Of a stretch of 64,000 bases of DNA, positions 35,486 through 42,815 are shown one piece after another; the stretch's first letter is position 1; every line of letters starts with the position of its first letter. Source of the DNA: Rhodoferax sp. (lineage in GTDB: Bacteria; Pseudomonadota; Gammaproteobacteria; Burkholderiales; Burkholderiaceae_C); contig JAGRPL010000010.1 in the NCBI GenBank assembly GCA_019449595.1, positions 186,001 to 250,000 of the forward strand, written 5' to 3'. The notes below the pieces were generated by a model. It was not told where the DNA came from. It made no database searches and saw nothing but the letters and a program-made list of their open reading frames with translations. The position numbers and the translations under genes were made by a program.

Positions 35486-36256
35486 TTACAGCGGCTTGAC
35501 GGCCTGGTATTCCGCCAGGATGCTCATGCCCCTCACCTCGATGTGGCGGCGCACATCCGAGAAGCCGGCAGCCCGCAGCGTGGCCAGTACCTGCTCGGGG
35601 GGTACGCAGGCCTCGATGGTGTCCCAGTAGTAACGCCACAGCCGGCGGGTGTTCTTCTTGCGTCCCACCACCAGGGCCAGCAGCGGAACCAGGCCCTTCA
35701 TGTACATCTTGAGCAGGAAGCGGCCCCAGCGGCTTTCGGGGCAGGTGATCTCCAGCAGGCACAGCTTGCCGCCGGGCTTCAGGACGCGGTGGAATTCGTG
35801 GAAGGCGGCGTCGAGATCGCTGATGTGGCGCAACGCGTAGCCCATGCTCAGGAAGTCGAAATGCGCATCGGGAAACCCGATGGCCTCCGCACTGCCCTGC
35901 ACCAGCGCCACGCCGGCTGGCACTTTGGCGTTGGCCATCATGCCCGGGCTGGGGTCCACGCCCGTGACGAGGCTGGGCTCGCCCACAATGCGTGCGGCCT
36001 CCCGTGCCACCAAGCCGGTGCCCACGCCCACATCCACCACCCGCATGCCGGCTCGCAGACCCGCCCGTTCCAGCGCCTGGCCGCGGTACCACATACCGGT
36101 GCCAAAGCCCAGGATGTGTTCCATGCGGTCGTAGTCCTCGGCCGTGCTGTCGAACATGTCCCGCACGAAACCGGCGCGGGCCTGCTCGTCACGGTAGTAA
36201 TCGGTCAGTGGCGCGTGGGGCGCCTTGGCGGGCGCCAGATTGGGGGAAAGGGTCAT
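35486..36256 (-). CDS. UbiE/COQ5-like SAM-dependent methyltransferase
   Basis: A 256-aa methyltransferase with motif I MRVVDVGVGTGLVAREAARI, VTGVDPSPGMMANAK, and the strand FDFLSMGYALRHISDLDAAFHEF followed by VLKPGGKLCLLEI. The AEDYDRMEHI segment before motif I and YALRHISD resemble UbiE-type C-methyltransferases. In a pigment cluster it may methylate the aryl ring or a hydroxyl. It lies 38 bases after the upstream methyltransferase gene's start and 18 bases from the glycosyltransferase. Confidence 0.85.
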   Translation of the reverse strand: MTLSPNLAPAKAPHAPLTDYYRDEQARAGFVRDMFDSTAEDYDRMEHILGFGTGMWYRGQALERAGLRAGMRVVDVGVGTGLVAREAARIVGEPSLVTGVDPSPGMMANAKVPAGVALVQGSAEAIGFPDAHFDFLSMGYALRHISDLDAAFHEFHRVLKPGGKLCLLEITCPESRWGRFLLKMYMKGLVPLLALVVGRKKNTRRLWRYYWDTIEACVPPEQVLATLRAAGFSDVRRHIEVRGMSILAEYQAVKPL

Positions 36257-36274
36257 ACAGGGGTCTCGGCAAGG

Positions 36275-37033
36275 TCAGGAAAAAATCTTCCGCAGGAGCA
36301 GCAGGGGCAGGCGCACCGCAAAGCCGACCATCAGGCGGATGTGCATCCAGGTGAGCAAGCGGTTGTCGCGCCAGTAATTGAAATGGGACACTCCCCCCTC
36401 GTCGGCGCGCAGGTACTTGACCGGCGCGGGCAGGTTGACCGGGCGCACGCCGCGCCAGCACAGACGCACCACGGCCTCGGGGTCGAAGTCAAAGCGGCGC
36501 ATCCAGCGCTGGCCTTGCATGACGTCGCGCAGGGCAGCCGCGGGATAGACCCTGAAACCGTACAGCGAGTCGCCGATGCCCATCCACAGGGTCTCCAGGT
36601 TGGCCCACCAGTTTGAAATCTTGCGCCCCTTGACCCGCAGTGCCGGTGCGCTGGCGTCAAAAACCGGCACCCCCAGCACCATGGCATCGGGAGCGCGTCG
36701 CGAGGCTTCCATGAACCGCGGGATCAGCGTCGCAGGGTGCTGGCCGTCCGAATCCATGCACAGGCAGTGGGTGAAGCCGGCCCGTAGGGCTTCCTCCAGC
36801 CCCTGCAACACGGCCGCCCCCTTGCCCTGGTTGGTGGGGAGGGTGATGACGTGCAGGCCATCGTCTTGCGACGCCAGGGCGCACAGGCCGTCGGCGGTTC
36901 CGTCGGTGCTGCCATCCACCACGACCCAGACGGGGTTCCATTGGGCGCGGGCCTCGCGGACAGTGTCATAGACCTTGCTGCCCGGGTTGTAGCTGGGAAT
37001 CAGCACCAGATGGGAGGTGGACGGAATGGGCAT
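36275..37033 (-). CDS. Family 2 glycosyltransferase
   Basis: A 252-aa GT-A fold glycosyltransferase. HLVLIPSYNPGSKVYDTV opens the Rossmann part, VWVVVDGSTDGTADGL follows, and the metal-binding DxD is DSDGQHPATL. The C-terminal hydrophobic stretch (RLMVGFAVRLPLLLLRKIF) is a membrane attachment. In other aryl polyene loci this domain is often fused to the LpxL-like acyltransferase; here it stands alone on the opposite strand. The ATG at 37033 overlaps the upstream PlsC stop. Confidence 0.85.
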   Translation of the reverse strand: MPIPSTSHLVLIPSYNPGSKVYDTVREARAQWNPVWVVVDGSTDGTADGLCALASQDDGLHVITLPTNQGKGAAVLQGLEEALRAGFTHCLCMDSDGQHPATLIPRFMEASRRAPDAMVLGVPVFDASAPALRVKGRKISNWWANLETLWMGIGDSLYGFRVYPAAALRDVMQGQRWMRRFDFDPEAVVRLCWRGVRPVNLPAPVKYLRADEGGVSHFNYWRDNRLLTWMHIRLMVGFAVRLPLLLLRKIFS

Positions 37034-37034
37034 G

Positions 37035-37799
37035 TCAGGCGCGCAGGCTCGGGTCGATGGAGCGGGTGAGGTGCTGTTCAAAATAGGCTTGCAGGCTTCC
37101 TGCCGTTTCGGCACAGGCTCCGCTGGAGGCCAGCTGCGCCCCCAATGTGGCCCGGTACACCAGGGGGAACTGCGGCGGGCGAAACAGGGGCCAGCCCTTG
37201 CTCAGGTAGGGGGAGTTGGTGACGAGAAAAATGGCCTGCAACGGCACATGGGCCCGTTTGGCAATGAGGGCCACGCCGGGCTTGAGGATATTGACCGGCT
37301 GGCGGGTGGTGCGGGTTCCCTCCGGAAAGACCAGCAGATGCTGCCCCGGTGCCAGTACCCGGATGGCCTGGCGCAGCATCGTGTCGGGGTGCCGGTTGGA
37401 GACGTAGCCTGCCACGCGGGCGCCGATGCCCAGCAGCAGGTTGGCGCCGATGCTGGCCTTCATGAGGCACACCGTCCGGTGCACCCGGGATACGATGAGA
37501 AAGACATCGATCATGCTGGGGTGGTTGGCGACCAGCAGCAGGGGGGCGCGCTGGTTCAGTCCATCCAGGGCGTTCAGGTCCAGGTGCATCAGGCCGCAGC
37601 GTTGTGCGCCCCACAGGAACAGGCGAAACAGGCCGCTGATCAATTGCTGCGCCAGCGGTTCCCGGAACGATCGGGGCGTTGCCAGCAAGGGCAGCAACCC
37701 GAGATTGCCCACCAGCAGCATGGCGCCCAGCCACAGGAGCATCAGGTAGAACAGGCACAGTTGCCCCAGTCGCCGCGGCCACCCGGTGTCAGTGCGCAT
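37035..37799 (-). CDS. PlsC family 1-acylglycerol-3-phosphate acyltransferase-like protein
   Basis: A 254-aa membrane acyltransferase. An N-terminal helix (LCLFYLMLLWLGAMLLVG) is followed by the HX4D motif NHPSMID and by FPEGTRTTRQP, the motif III of PlsC enzymes. It transfers an acyl group to a glycerol phosphate or other hydroxyl acceptor. In the pigment cluster it may help build the lipid anchor. The ATG at 37799 overlaps the chorismatase gene by 11 bases. Confidence 0.85.
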   Translation of the reverse strand: MRTDTGWPRRLGQLCLFYLMLLWLGAMLLVGNLGLLPLLATPRSFREPLAQQLISGLFRLFLWGAQRCGLMHLDLNALDGLNQRAPLLLVANHPSMIDVFLIVSRVHRTVCLMKASIGANLLLGIGARVAGYVSNRHPDTMLRQAIRVLAPGQHLLVFPEGTRTTRQPVNILKPGVALIAKRAHVPLQAIFLVTNSPYLSKGWPLFRPPQFPLVYRATLGAQLASSGACAETAGSLQAYFEQHLTRSIDPSLRA

Positions 37800-38784
37800 G
37801 GGGAAGCTGGCCTTCCGCCTCGATTTCCACGAGCAGGTCGTTGCGACAGATGTCGGCCTGCATGAAGCAGAAGTCCGTCATGCCGTGCGCGAGCAGGCAG
37901 TCGCGAACCACCGGATAGTCGGTGGCGTGGCGGATGTAGACGCAGCCCTTCAGGTGGCCCAGTTGCCACTGCCCGGTTCCGGCCTTGTCATTGGCGCTGC
38001 GCAGGACTGCCTGGATGTTGCGGATGGACTCCTGCGCCTGCGCCAGCACATTTCCGCAGTGCAGGGTCTGGTGTCCCACGATGCTGGCGGTGCCGCTGAT
38101 GAACAGCACATCCTCTCCGGCGTGCTGTGGCAACCAGGCTGCGCGGGAAAAAATGGGCGGGTCTTCACCGTACTGCTTGGGGTAATGGTAGGAGCTGACC
38201 TGGCGGGGGTTCTCGATGGCGATGCCTGGACGGTTGCTCGCCAGGATGGCGACCTGAAACGGTCCGCTGTGGGTGCCCAGGGCGCAGGCTGCCGGGGCAC
38301 CCTCGGCCAGTGTGTAGTTCTGCGCCCGGAAGGCATCCTTGCGCCCCAGGTTGAACAGCCGGTAGCGCTCCACGCCATTTTCCGGCTCGGTGATGTGCGG
38401 CAGGTAGTTCCAGATCCGCAACAGATGGGGCTTGCCCTGGGTCTGTGCGGTGCGCAACAACGTTTGATATGCATCAAAACTTTGCTGTGCCACAGACGTG
38501 GGCGCCGAGATGGAAACGTACGCAAACAGGAAGTCGGCCGTTTGCGCCCAGGTCACGGTCAAGCCGTTAACAGTCTGGGAGGCCGTGGCGGGCTGCTCGC
38601 CGCCCACACACCACCACTGCTGGGCGTGCTGGGAACCTCCCAGGCAGGTCATGGGGACCTGGAAGAGGGGGATGGCATCTGCGGGATGGTGCAGGGGGGA
38701 CGCCACGCCGGGGAGGACCCGGGCCAGGGTGGGGTAACCCGGACGGTCCGGCCCGGCCTCATCCGTGACCGGACTGCGATGCAT
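37789..38784 (-). CDS. Chorismatase (FkbO/Hyg5/XanB2 family), aryl starter synthesis
   Basis: A 331-aa protein of the chorismatase family, split into an N-terminal region and a C-terminal YjgF/RidA-like half. Family marks are QVAILASNRPGIAIENPRQVSSYHYP, DVLFISGTASIVGHQTLHCG and the C-terminal FCFMQADICRNDLLVEIEA with the conserved Cys-Arg and Glu. FkbO, Hyg5 and XanB2 remove pyruvate from chorismate to give dihydroxycyclohexadiene carboxylate, 3-hydroxybenzoate and 3-/4-hydroxybenzoate respectively; XanB2 supplies the xanthomonadin starter. The exact product class here is not decidable by eye. An upstream TTG at 38814 would add ten residues; the ATG at 38784 is preferred. First gene of the minus-strand block, divergent from the second ACP. 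Confidence 0.85.
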   Translation of the reverse strand: MHRSPVTDEAGPDRPGYPTLARVLPGVASPLHHPADAIPLFQVPMTCLGGSQHAQQWWCVGGEQPATASQTVNGLTVTWAQTADFLFAYVSISAPTSVAQQSFDAYQTLLRTAQTQGKPHLLRIWNYLPHITEPENGVERYRLFNLGRKDAFRAQNYTLAEGAPAACALGTHSGPFQVAILASNRPGIAIENPRQVSSYHYPKQYGEDPPIFSRAAWLPQHAGEDVLFISGTASIVGHQTLHCGNVLAQAQESIRNIQAVLRSANDKAGTGQWQLGHLKGCVYIRHATDYPVVRDCLLAHGMTDFCFMQADICRNDLLVEIEAEGQLPHAH

Positions 38785-38918
38785 CCATAACTTCAATTCA
38801 GACCGCTGGGTCAAAATGACCGCCCCCTACATGTTCGTTTTCAGATCCCCCGGCATTATGCCGTTTGTCGCTGTGCGCACACGCCCTGCAACGGGCCGGT
38901 TCACAGAGGGGGCTCCGG

Positions 38919-38924
38919 TACAAT
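38919..38924 (+). promoter_or_regulatory. Candidate -10 box in the chorismatase/ACP divergent gap
   Basis: A TACAAT hexamer 26 bases before the second ACP gene. I find no matching -35, so it is a weak candidate. The gap 38785-38949 should contain promoters for both arms. Confidence 0.3.
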
Positions 38925-38949
38925 TTCGGCAAACAACCCGTACCCACCT

Positions 38950-39231
38950 ATGCTTGAAGAAACCATCAAAAATTATTTGATCACCAGTGCAGGGGTTGAT
39001 CCGGCCAAGTTTGCGGCGCCGGGACTGCAGGTTGCAGACCTGGAGCTGGATTCTTTGGGCTTGCTGGAGATGTTGTTCGAGATTGAAGACAAGTACGGCC
39101 TGCAGGTTCCCGAACCCATGCGGTTCCTGTCGATGAGCTTCACGGAAATGGTGGCCGACATCGAATCCACGGTGCGCGCGCACCATGGCGGGCAACTGCC
39201 GGCACTCGACGCCGAAAAAGCTGCCTGCTGA
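38950..39231 (+). CDS. Second acyl carrier protein of the polyene cluster
   Basis: A 93-aa ACP. The attachment Ser is in LELDSLGLLEMLFEIED, in a normal helix II context, and the C-terminal tail (HHGGQLPALDAEKAAC) is extended and disordered. Together with the first ACP it corresponds to the ApeE/ApeF pair, of which one carries the starter and the other the growing chain. It starts the second plus-strand operon (ACP-KS-dehydratase). The next gene begins immediately after its stop. Confidence 0.9.
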   Translation: MLEETIKNYLITSAGVDPAKFAAPGLQVADLELDSLGLLEMLFEIEDKYGLQVPEPMRFLSMSFTEMVADIESTVRAHHGGQLPALDAEKAAC

Positions 39232-40488
39232 GTGGATACGGTTCTCGTTACCGGCCTGGGCATGATCTGCCCTCTGGGCACTGACCGGCACAGCAGCTTT
39301 GCTGCTGCGCTGGCCGCCCGCAGCGCCGTCCAGATGGCGCCTGCCGGACTGGTTCCCCGGCTGCCCCATCTGTTGCTGGCTCCGGCCCCCGAGCCGGAGC
39401 CGTTGCTCGACAAGAAATATGCCGGTCTGGACCGTGCCACACAGTTTGCGCTGGTGGCCGCGCAGGAGGCCATGGCCGATGCGGGCATGGCCGTACCGCC
39501 TGCCGACCCCACGCGTTTTGGTGTGTTTGTCGGCATCGGTTTCGGTGGCGCGCAGACGGTGGACAGTCTGTACACCCGCTATTTCGATACCCTGCACGAT
39601 CCGGCCCAGGCGCACAAGAACCCGACCGTGATGCACCCACTGTCGGTGCCCCGCATGATGGCCAATGCCGCGGCGGCACTGGTGTCCATGCGGTACGGCC
39701 TGCGGGGGCAAAGCAGTACCTACTCCGTGGCCTGCGCGTCGTCGGCCGTGGCGGTCGGGGATGCCATGCGCGCCATCCGGCACGGCTACCTGGACGCTGC
39801 GGTGGTGATCGGTACCGAAGCCATGCTGAGCCCGGGTTCGCTGATGGCCTGGAATGCCCTGCGGGTCATGGCCAAGCCCGATGCCGCCGATCCGGCGCGC
39901 AGCTGCCGACCGTTTGCGGCTGACCGGAGCGGTTTTGTCCTGGGCGAGGGCGCGGCAGCCCTGGTGCTGGAAAGTGCGGCGCATGCCCAGTCCCGGCAGG
40001 CGCCCGTTCAGGCTGAAGTGGCCGGCTACGGCTGCAGCAGCGATGCCCAGCACATGACGGCACCCTCGGTGCAGGGGCAGGTCAGTGCCATGCAGCAAGC
40101 CTTGCGCGAGGCGGGCATGGAAGCGTCGCAGGTACAGTACCTGAATGCGCACGGCACCGCCACCGATGCCGGGGATGTGACGGAGACCGAATCCATTCGC
40201 GCGGTTTTTGGCGCTGCGGCCGACCGGCTGGCCGTCAGTTCGACTAAGGCCGTGCACGGGCACCTGATCGGAGCCGGCGGAGCATTGGAGTTTGCGCTCA
40301 GCATCATGGCCATGAACAGCGGTTCGCTGCCGCCCACCGCCCATCTGGACCAGGCCGATCCGCGGTGTGACCTCGACTACCTGCCGCTGCACGCCCGGCA
40401 CGGGTGCCATGTTGACGCGGTGATGTCCAATTCCTTTGCATTCGGCGGCAGCAACGCAGCATTGCTGGCACGCCGGTATGCGCCATGA
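39232..40488 (+). CDS. FabF/FabB-like ketosynthase (ApeR-like)
   Basis: A 418-aa ketosynthase with an intact triad: Cys in SVACASSAVAVGDAM, His in NAHGTATDAGDVTE and His in KAVHGHLIGAGGALE. The N-terminus VLVTGLGMICPLGTD is typical. It differs from the KS of the first operon and would condense the aryl starter or perform early elongation. The GTG start directly follows the ACP stop (TGA GTG); its stop overlaps the next start (ATGA). Active as a homodimer is likely, by analogy with ApeR. Confidence 0.88.
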   Translation: MDTVLVTGLGMICPLGTDRHSSFAAALAARSAVQMAPAGLVPRLPHLLLAPAPEPEPLLDKKYAGLDRATQFALVAAQEAMADAGMAVPPADPTRFGVFVGIGFGGAQTVDSLYTRYFDTLHDPAQAHKNPTVMHPLSVPRMMANAAAALVSMRYGLRGQSSTYSVACASSAVAVGDAMRAIRHGYLDAAVVIGTEAMLSPGSLMAWNALRVMAKPDAADPARSCRPFAADRSGFVLGEGAAALVLESAAHAQSRQAPVQAEVAGYGCSSDAQHMTAPSVQGQVSAMQQALREAGMEASQVQYLNAHGTATDAGDVTETESIRAVFGAAADRLAVSSTKAVHGHLIGAGGALEFALSIMAMNSGSLPPTAHLDQADPRCDLDYLPLHARHGCHVDAVMSNSFAFGGSNAALLARRYAP

Positions 40489-40985
40489 CGGCGCCAGCCC
40501 TGGTCTATCCGTTCACCCTGGATCGCCCGGCCATTCAGGCCCTGCTGCCGCACCGGGGCGATATCTTTGTCTGTGAGCAGGTGCAGGTCCAGGGGCCGCA
40601 TCACTTCACGGGAATGGCGCGTTGGCCGCTGGAAAACGGCGTGATCCAGGGGCATTTTCCCGGGTTGCCGGTGGTCCCCGGCGTGCTGCTGATCGAAGCC
40701 ATGGCGCAACTGGCGGGAGCCGGGCTGCTGGCCGGCGACCCCTACGTGCGGTCCTTGCCGGGCGACCTGGTGGGGGTGCTCGCATCGGTTCGCAAATGCC
40801 TCTTCAAGCGTCCGGTGGTGCCGCAGACCGATGTGGAGTTCCGCATCCAGTGCCGGCAAATGGCCCCCATGGCCGTGCAGGTGGGTGCCACGGTGCATGC
40901 CCATGCCGCGGAGGTTGCGCAACTGGATATCCTGATGGTCTACACCGCCCGGTCGCAGCTGATGGCCGCCCTGCACGGCGGGTAA
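40485..40985 (+). CDS. FabZ-like 3-hydroxyacyl-ACP dehydratase
   Basis: A 166-aa hotdog dehydratase with the FabZ signature HFPGLPVVPGVLLIEAMAQLAG, including the catalytic His and Glu, and LLPHRGDIFVCEQV at the N-terminus. This is the third dehydratase in the cluster. Being last in the ACP-KS-dehydratase operon, it could serve the same enzyme complex. The ATG overlaps the ketosynthase stop. Length is slightly above housekeeping FabZ (about 150). Confidence 0.88.
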   Translation: MTAPALVYPFTLDRPAIQALLPHRGDIFVCEQVQVQGPHHFTGMARWPLENGVIQGHFPGLPVVPGVLLIEAMAQLAGAGLLAGDPYVRSLPGDLVGVLASVRKCLFKRPVVPQTDVEFRIQCRQMAPMAVQVGATVHAHAAEVAQLDILMVYTARSQLMAALHGG

Positions 40986-40993
40986 CCGGTCCG

Positions 40994-41012
40994 GTGCGGA
41001 ACGGTTCCGCAC
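40994..41012. terminator. Hairpin between convergent dehydratase and comF genes
   Basis: Inverted repeat GTGCGGAAC-G-GTTCCGCAC with nine-base arms, touching the comF stop codon. There is no T run, so it may be a weak or factor-assisted bidirectional terminator. Confidence 0.45.
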
Positions 41013-41707
41013 TAGGCGGTCCTGGCCAGCACGATCGCCGTGATGGTGGCCACGCCCGCGCCCCGCAAGGTGCGGGCGGCGGCGTGCAGGGAGGCTCCGC
41101 TGGTCATGACATCGTCCACCAGCACCACGTGTCGGTTTCGGAGCTGTTCTGCCTGCAGGGGGTCTACGGCAAAGGCGTTCTGGACGCTGCGCAGACGTTC
41201 AGCGCGGGGCAGGGGGCGTTGGGGCGGTGTGTCCTGGATGCGCAGCAGCACGCCGGTGCGCGCCTTGGACGCATCCAGGGCGCAGGCCAGTTCGTGGGCC
41301 TGGTTGTAGCCGCGCTCCCGCAGGCGTTCTTTCGACAGCGGCATGGGTAGCAGCGCGTCGGCGCGCTCCAGTGCCGGCTCCACCCAAGGGGTGCTGCGCA
41401 GCACCAGCGCAAAGCTGGCGGCCCAGCCGGGATGCTGGCGGAACTTGAAGTCCGCCACCAGGGTGGACCAGGGGTAGGCATAGGGCACGGCCGCCAGGCA
41501 GGCGTCCAGCGGGGGCGGCGCCACCAGGCAGGCGCCACACTGGCGCACACCGGGAGGTACTTCCAGGGCACAGGTCTGGCAGCGGGGCAGTGGTTGCGCA
41601 AATGCGCCCACGCAGGCGTCGCACACCGGTTGGGCGGGCCAGGCATGGCACACGGCGCACTGGCTGGGCAGGCGTCGCGATATCCCTTGAAGCAGTTGGC
41701 GAAACAC
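41012..41707 (-). CDS. comF: ComF family phosphoribosyltransferase-like protein
   Basis: A 231-aa ComF protein. The N-terminal zinc ribbon has paired cysteines (CAVCHAWPAQPVCDAC, CQTCAL, CGAC), and the C-terminal phosphoribosyltransferase domain contains the PRPP-binding motif HVVLVDDVMTSGASL. ComF is required for DNA uptake in naturally transformable bacteria. The ATG at 41707 faces the BioC-like gene, from which it is divergent; the 47-base gap must hold both promoters. Confidence 0.9.
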   Translation of the reverse strand: MFRQLLQGISRRLPSQCAVCHAWPAQPVCDACVGAFAQPLPRCQTCALEVPPGVRQCGACLVAPPPLDACLAAVPYAYPWSTLVADFKFRQHPGWAASFALVLRSTPWVEPALERADALLPMPLSKERLRERGYNQAHELACALDASKARTGVLLRIQDTPPQRPLPRAERLRSVQNAFAVDPLQAEQLRNRHVVLVDDVMTSGASLHAAARTLRGAGVATITAIVLARTA

Positions 41708-41754
41708 GCTGCCAATATACTCGTCTCGCCCCCTCTCTCCAGCCCCTGCACACC

Positions 41755-42648
41755 ATGTCGTCCGCGCTTCCTCCCACCATTGATCCCCAGGCCGCTGCGC
41801 GCTGGGCCCGCAGTCTGCCGGCCGCCTCTCCGTGGCTGCACGAGGAAGTCGCGCGCCGCATGGAGGACCGGCTGCAGTGGATGACGCTGCAGCCGCAGGC
41901 CTGGGTGCACTGGGAGCCCTTGCGGGGCGGTTTGCAGGCGCAGGCGCTGCTCACCCGGCGGTACCCGAAATCAGAGTGTTATGTGGTGGAAACTGCCGCA
42001 GAACATGCGCAGACAGCTAGCAAATTGATAGCGCCTGCGTGGTGGAATCCGGCACGCTGGACCGGCGCGCCGGTGCACTTCGGCGCACCGTCCGAACCGG
42101 TGCAGATGCTGTGGGCCAACATGGCGCTGCACATGGCGGCGGACCCGCAGGCGCTGCTCACGCGCTGGGGCAGCCTGCTTGCGCCCGACGGGTTCCTGAT
42201 GTTTTCCTGCCTGGGGCCCGATACCCTGCGCGAGTTGCGGGCGGTGTATGCCGCGCAGGGTTGGCCTGTCCCGTCGCACACCTTTACCGACATGCACGAC
42301 TGGGGCGACATGCTGGTGCAGGCCGGTTTTGCCGAACCGGTGATGGACATGGAGCGCATCACCCTGACGTTTGCGACACCGCAGCGCCTGCTGGCCGAGT
42401 TGCGCGAACTGGGGCGCAACCTGCATCCGCAGCGCTTTGACGCCCTGCGCGGGCGCGGCTGGCGCACGCAGCTGTGCGCGGCGCTGGAGCGCGATGGTGC
42501 GCGCGCGGCGGATGGCCGCCTTCAGCTGACGTTCGAGGTCATCTATGGCCATGCGTTCAAGCCGCAGCCGCGCCTGACGGTGCGCCCGGAAACGACGGTG
42601 TCGCTGGACGAAATGCGGGCAGCTTTGAGGCAAGTCAAGAAAAAATAG
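41755..42648 (+). CDS. BioC-like SAM-dependent methyltransferase
   Basis: A 297-aa protein resembling malonyl-ACP O-methyltransferase (BioC) in its C-terminal half: LLTRWGSLLAPDGFLMFSCLGPDTLRELR and FTDMHDWGDMLVQAGFAEPVMDMERIT. The N-terminal SAM motif I is weak (the expected GxGxG position reads WEPLRGGLQ), so catalytic competence is doubtful. A copy of the dispersed repeat encodes the stretch HAQTASKLIA right after the degenerate motif. It is divergent from comF. Such a gene next to comF occurs in other Burkholderiales. Confidence 0.75.
   Translation: MSSALPPTIDPQAAARWARSLPAASPWLHEEVARRMEDRLQWMTLQPQAWVHWEPLRGGLQAQALLTRRYPKSECYVVETAAEHAQTASKLIAPAWWNPARWTGAPVHFGAPSEPVQMLWANMALHMAADPQALLTRWGSLLAPDGFLMFSCLGPDTLRELRAVYAAQGWPVPSHTFTDMHDWGDMLVQAGFAEPVMDMERITLTFATPQRLLAELRELGRNLHPQRFDALRGRGWRTQLCAALERDGARAADGRLQLTFEVIYGHAFKPQPRLTVRPETTVSLDEMRAALRQVKKK
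42005..42034 (-). repeat. Dispersed repeat, copy D, inside the BioC-like gene
   Basis: On the minus strand GCGCTATCAATTTGCTAGCTGTCTGCGC, i.e. the hairpin GCTAT..(A)TAGC and TGCGC tail of the family element. The gene reads through it in frame. Confidence 0.6.
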
Positions 42649-42669
42649 CCGAGCGCTTGATAACCGGGC

Positions 42670-42699
42670 TTGACATTCGGTTTTGGTTCTGAATTTATT
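42670..42699 (+). promoter_or_regulatory. Candidate promoter upstream of coxB
   Basis: TTGACA at 42670-42675 and TTTATT at 42694-42699 with 18 bases between. The untranslated leader to the coxB start would be about 110 bases. A TACAAT at 42714 is an alternative -10 but has no -35 at the right distance. Confidence 0.4.
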
Positions 42700-42815
42700 C
42701 GGATGGTGTGGGCTACAATAACCCGCAACCTGGTTCTGGCGACCCAGCCAGCGGCCTGCTACGCGGGTCGGGCTGGGGTTGGTGCCGATTAATCCGATTC
42801 GATGAAGAAACAACC

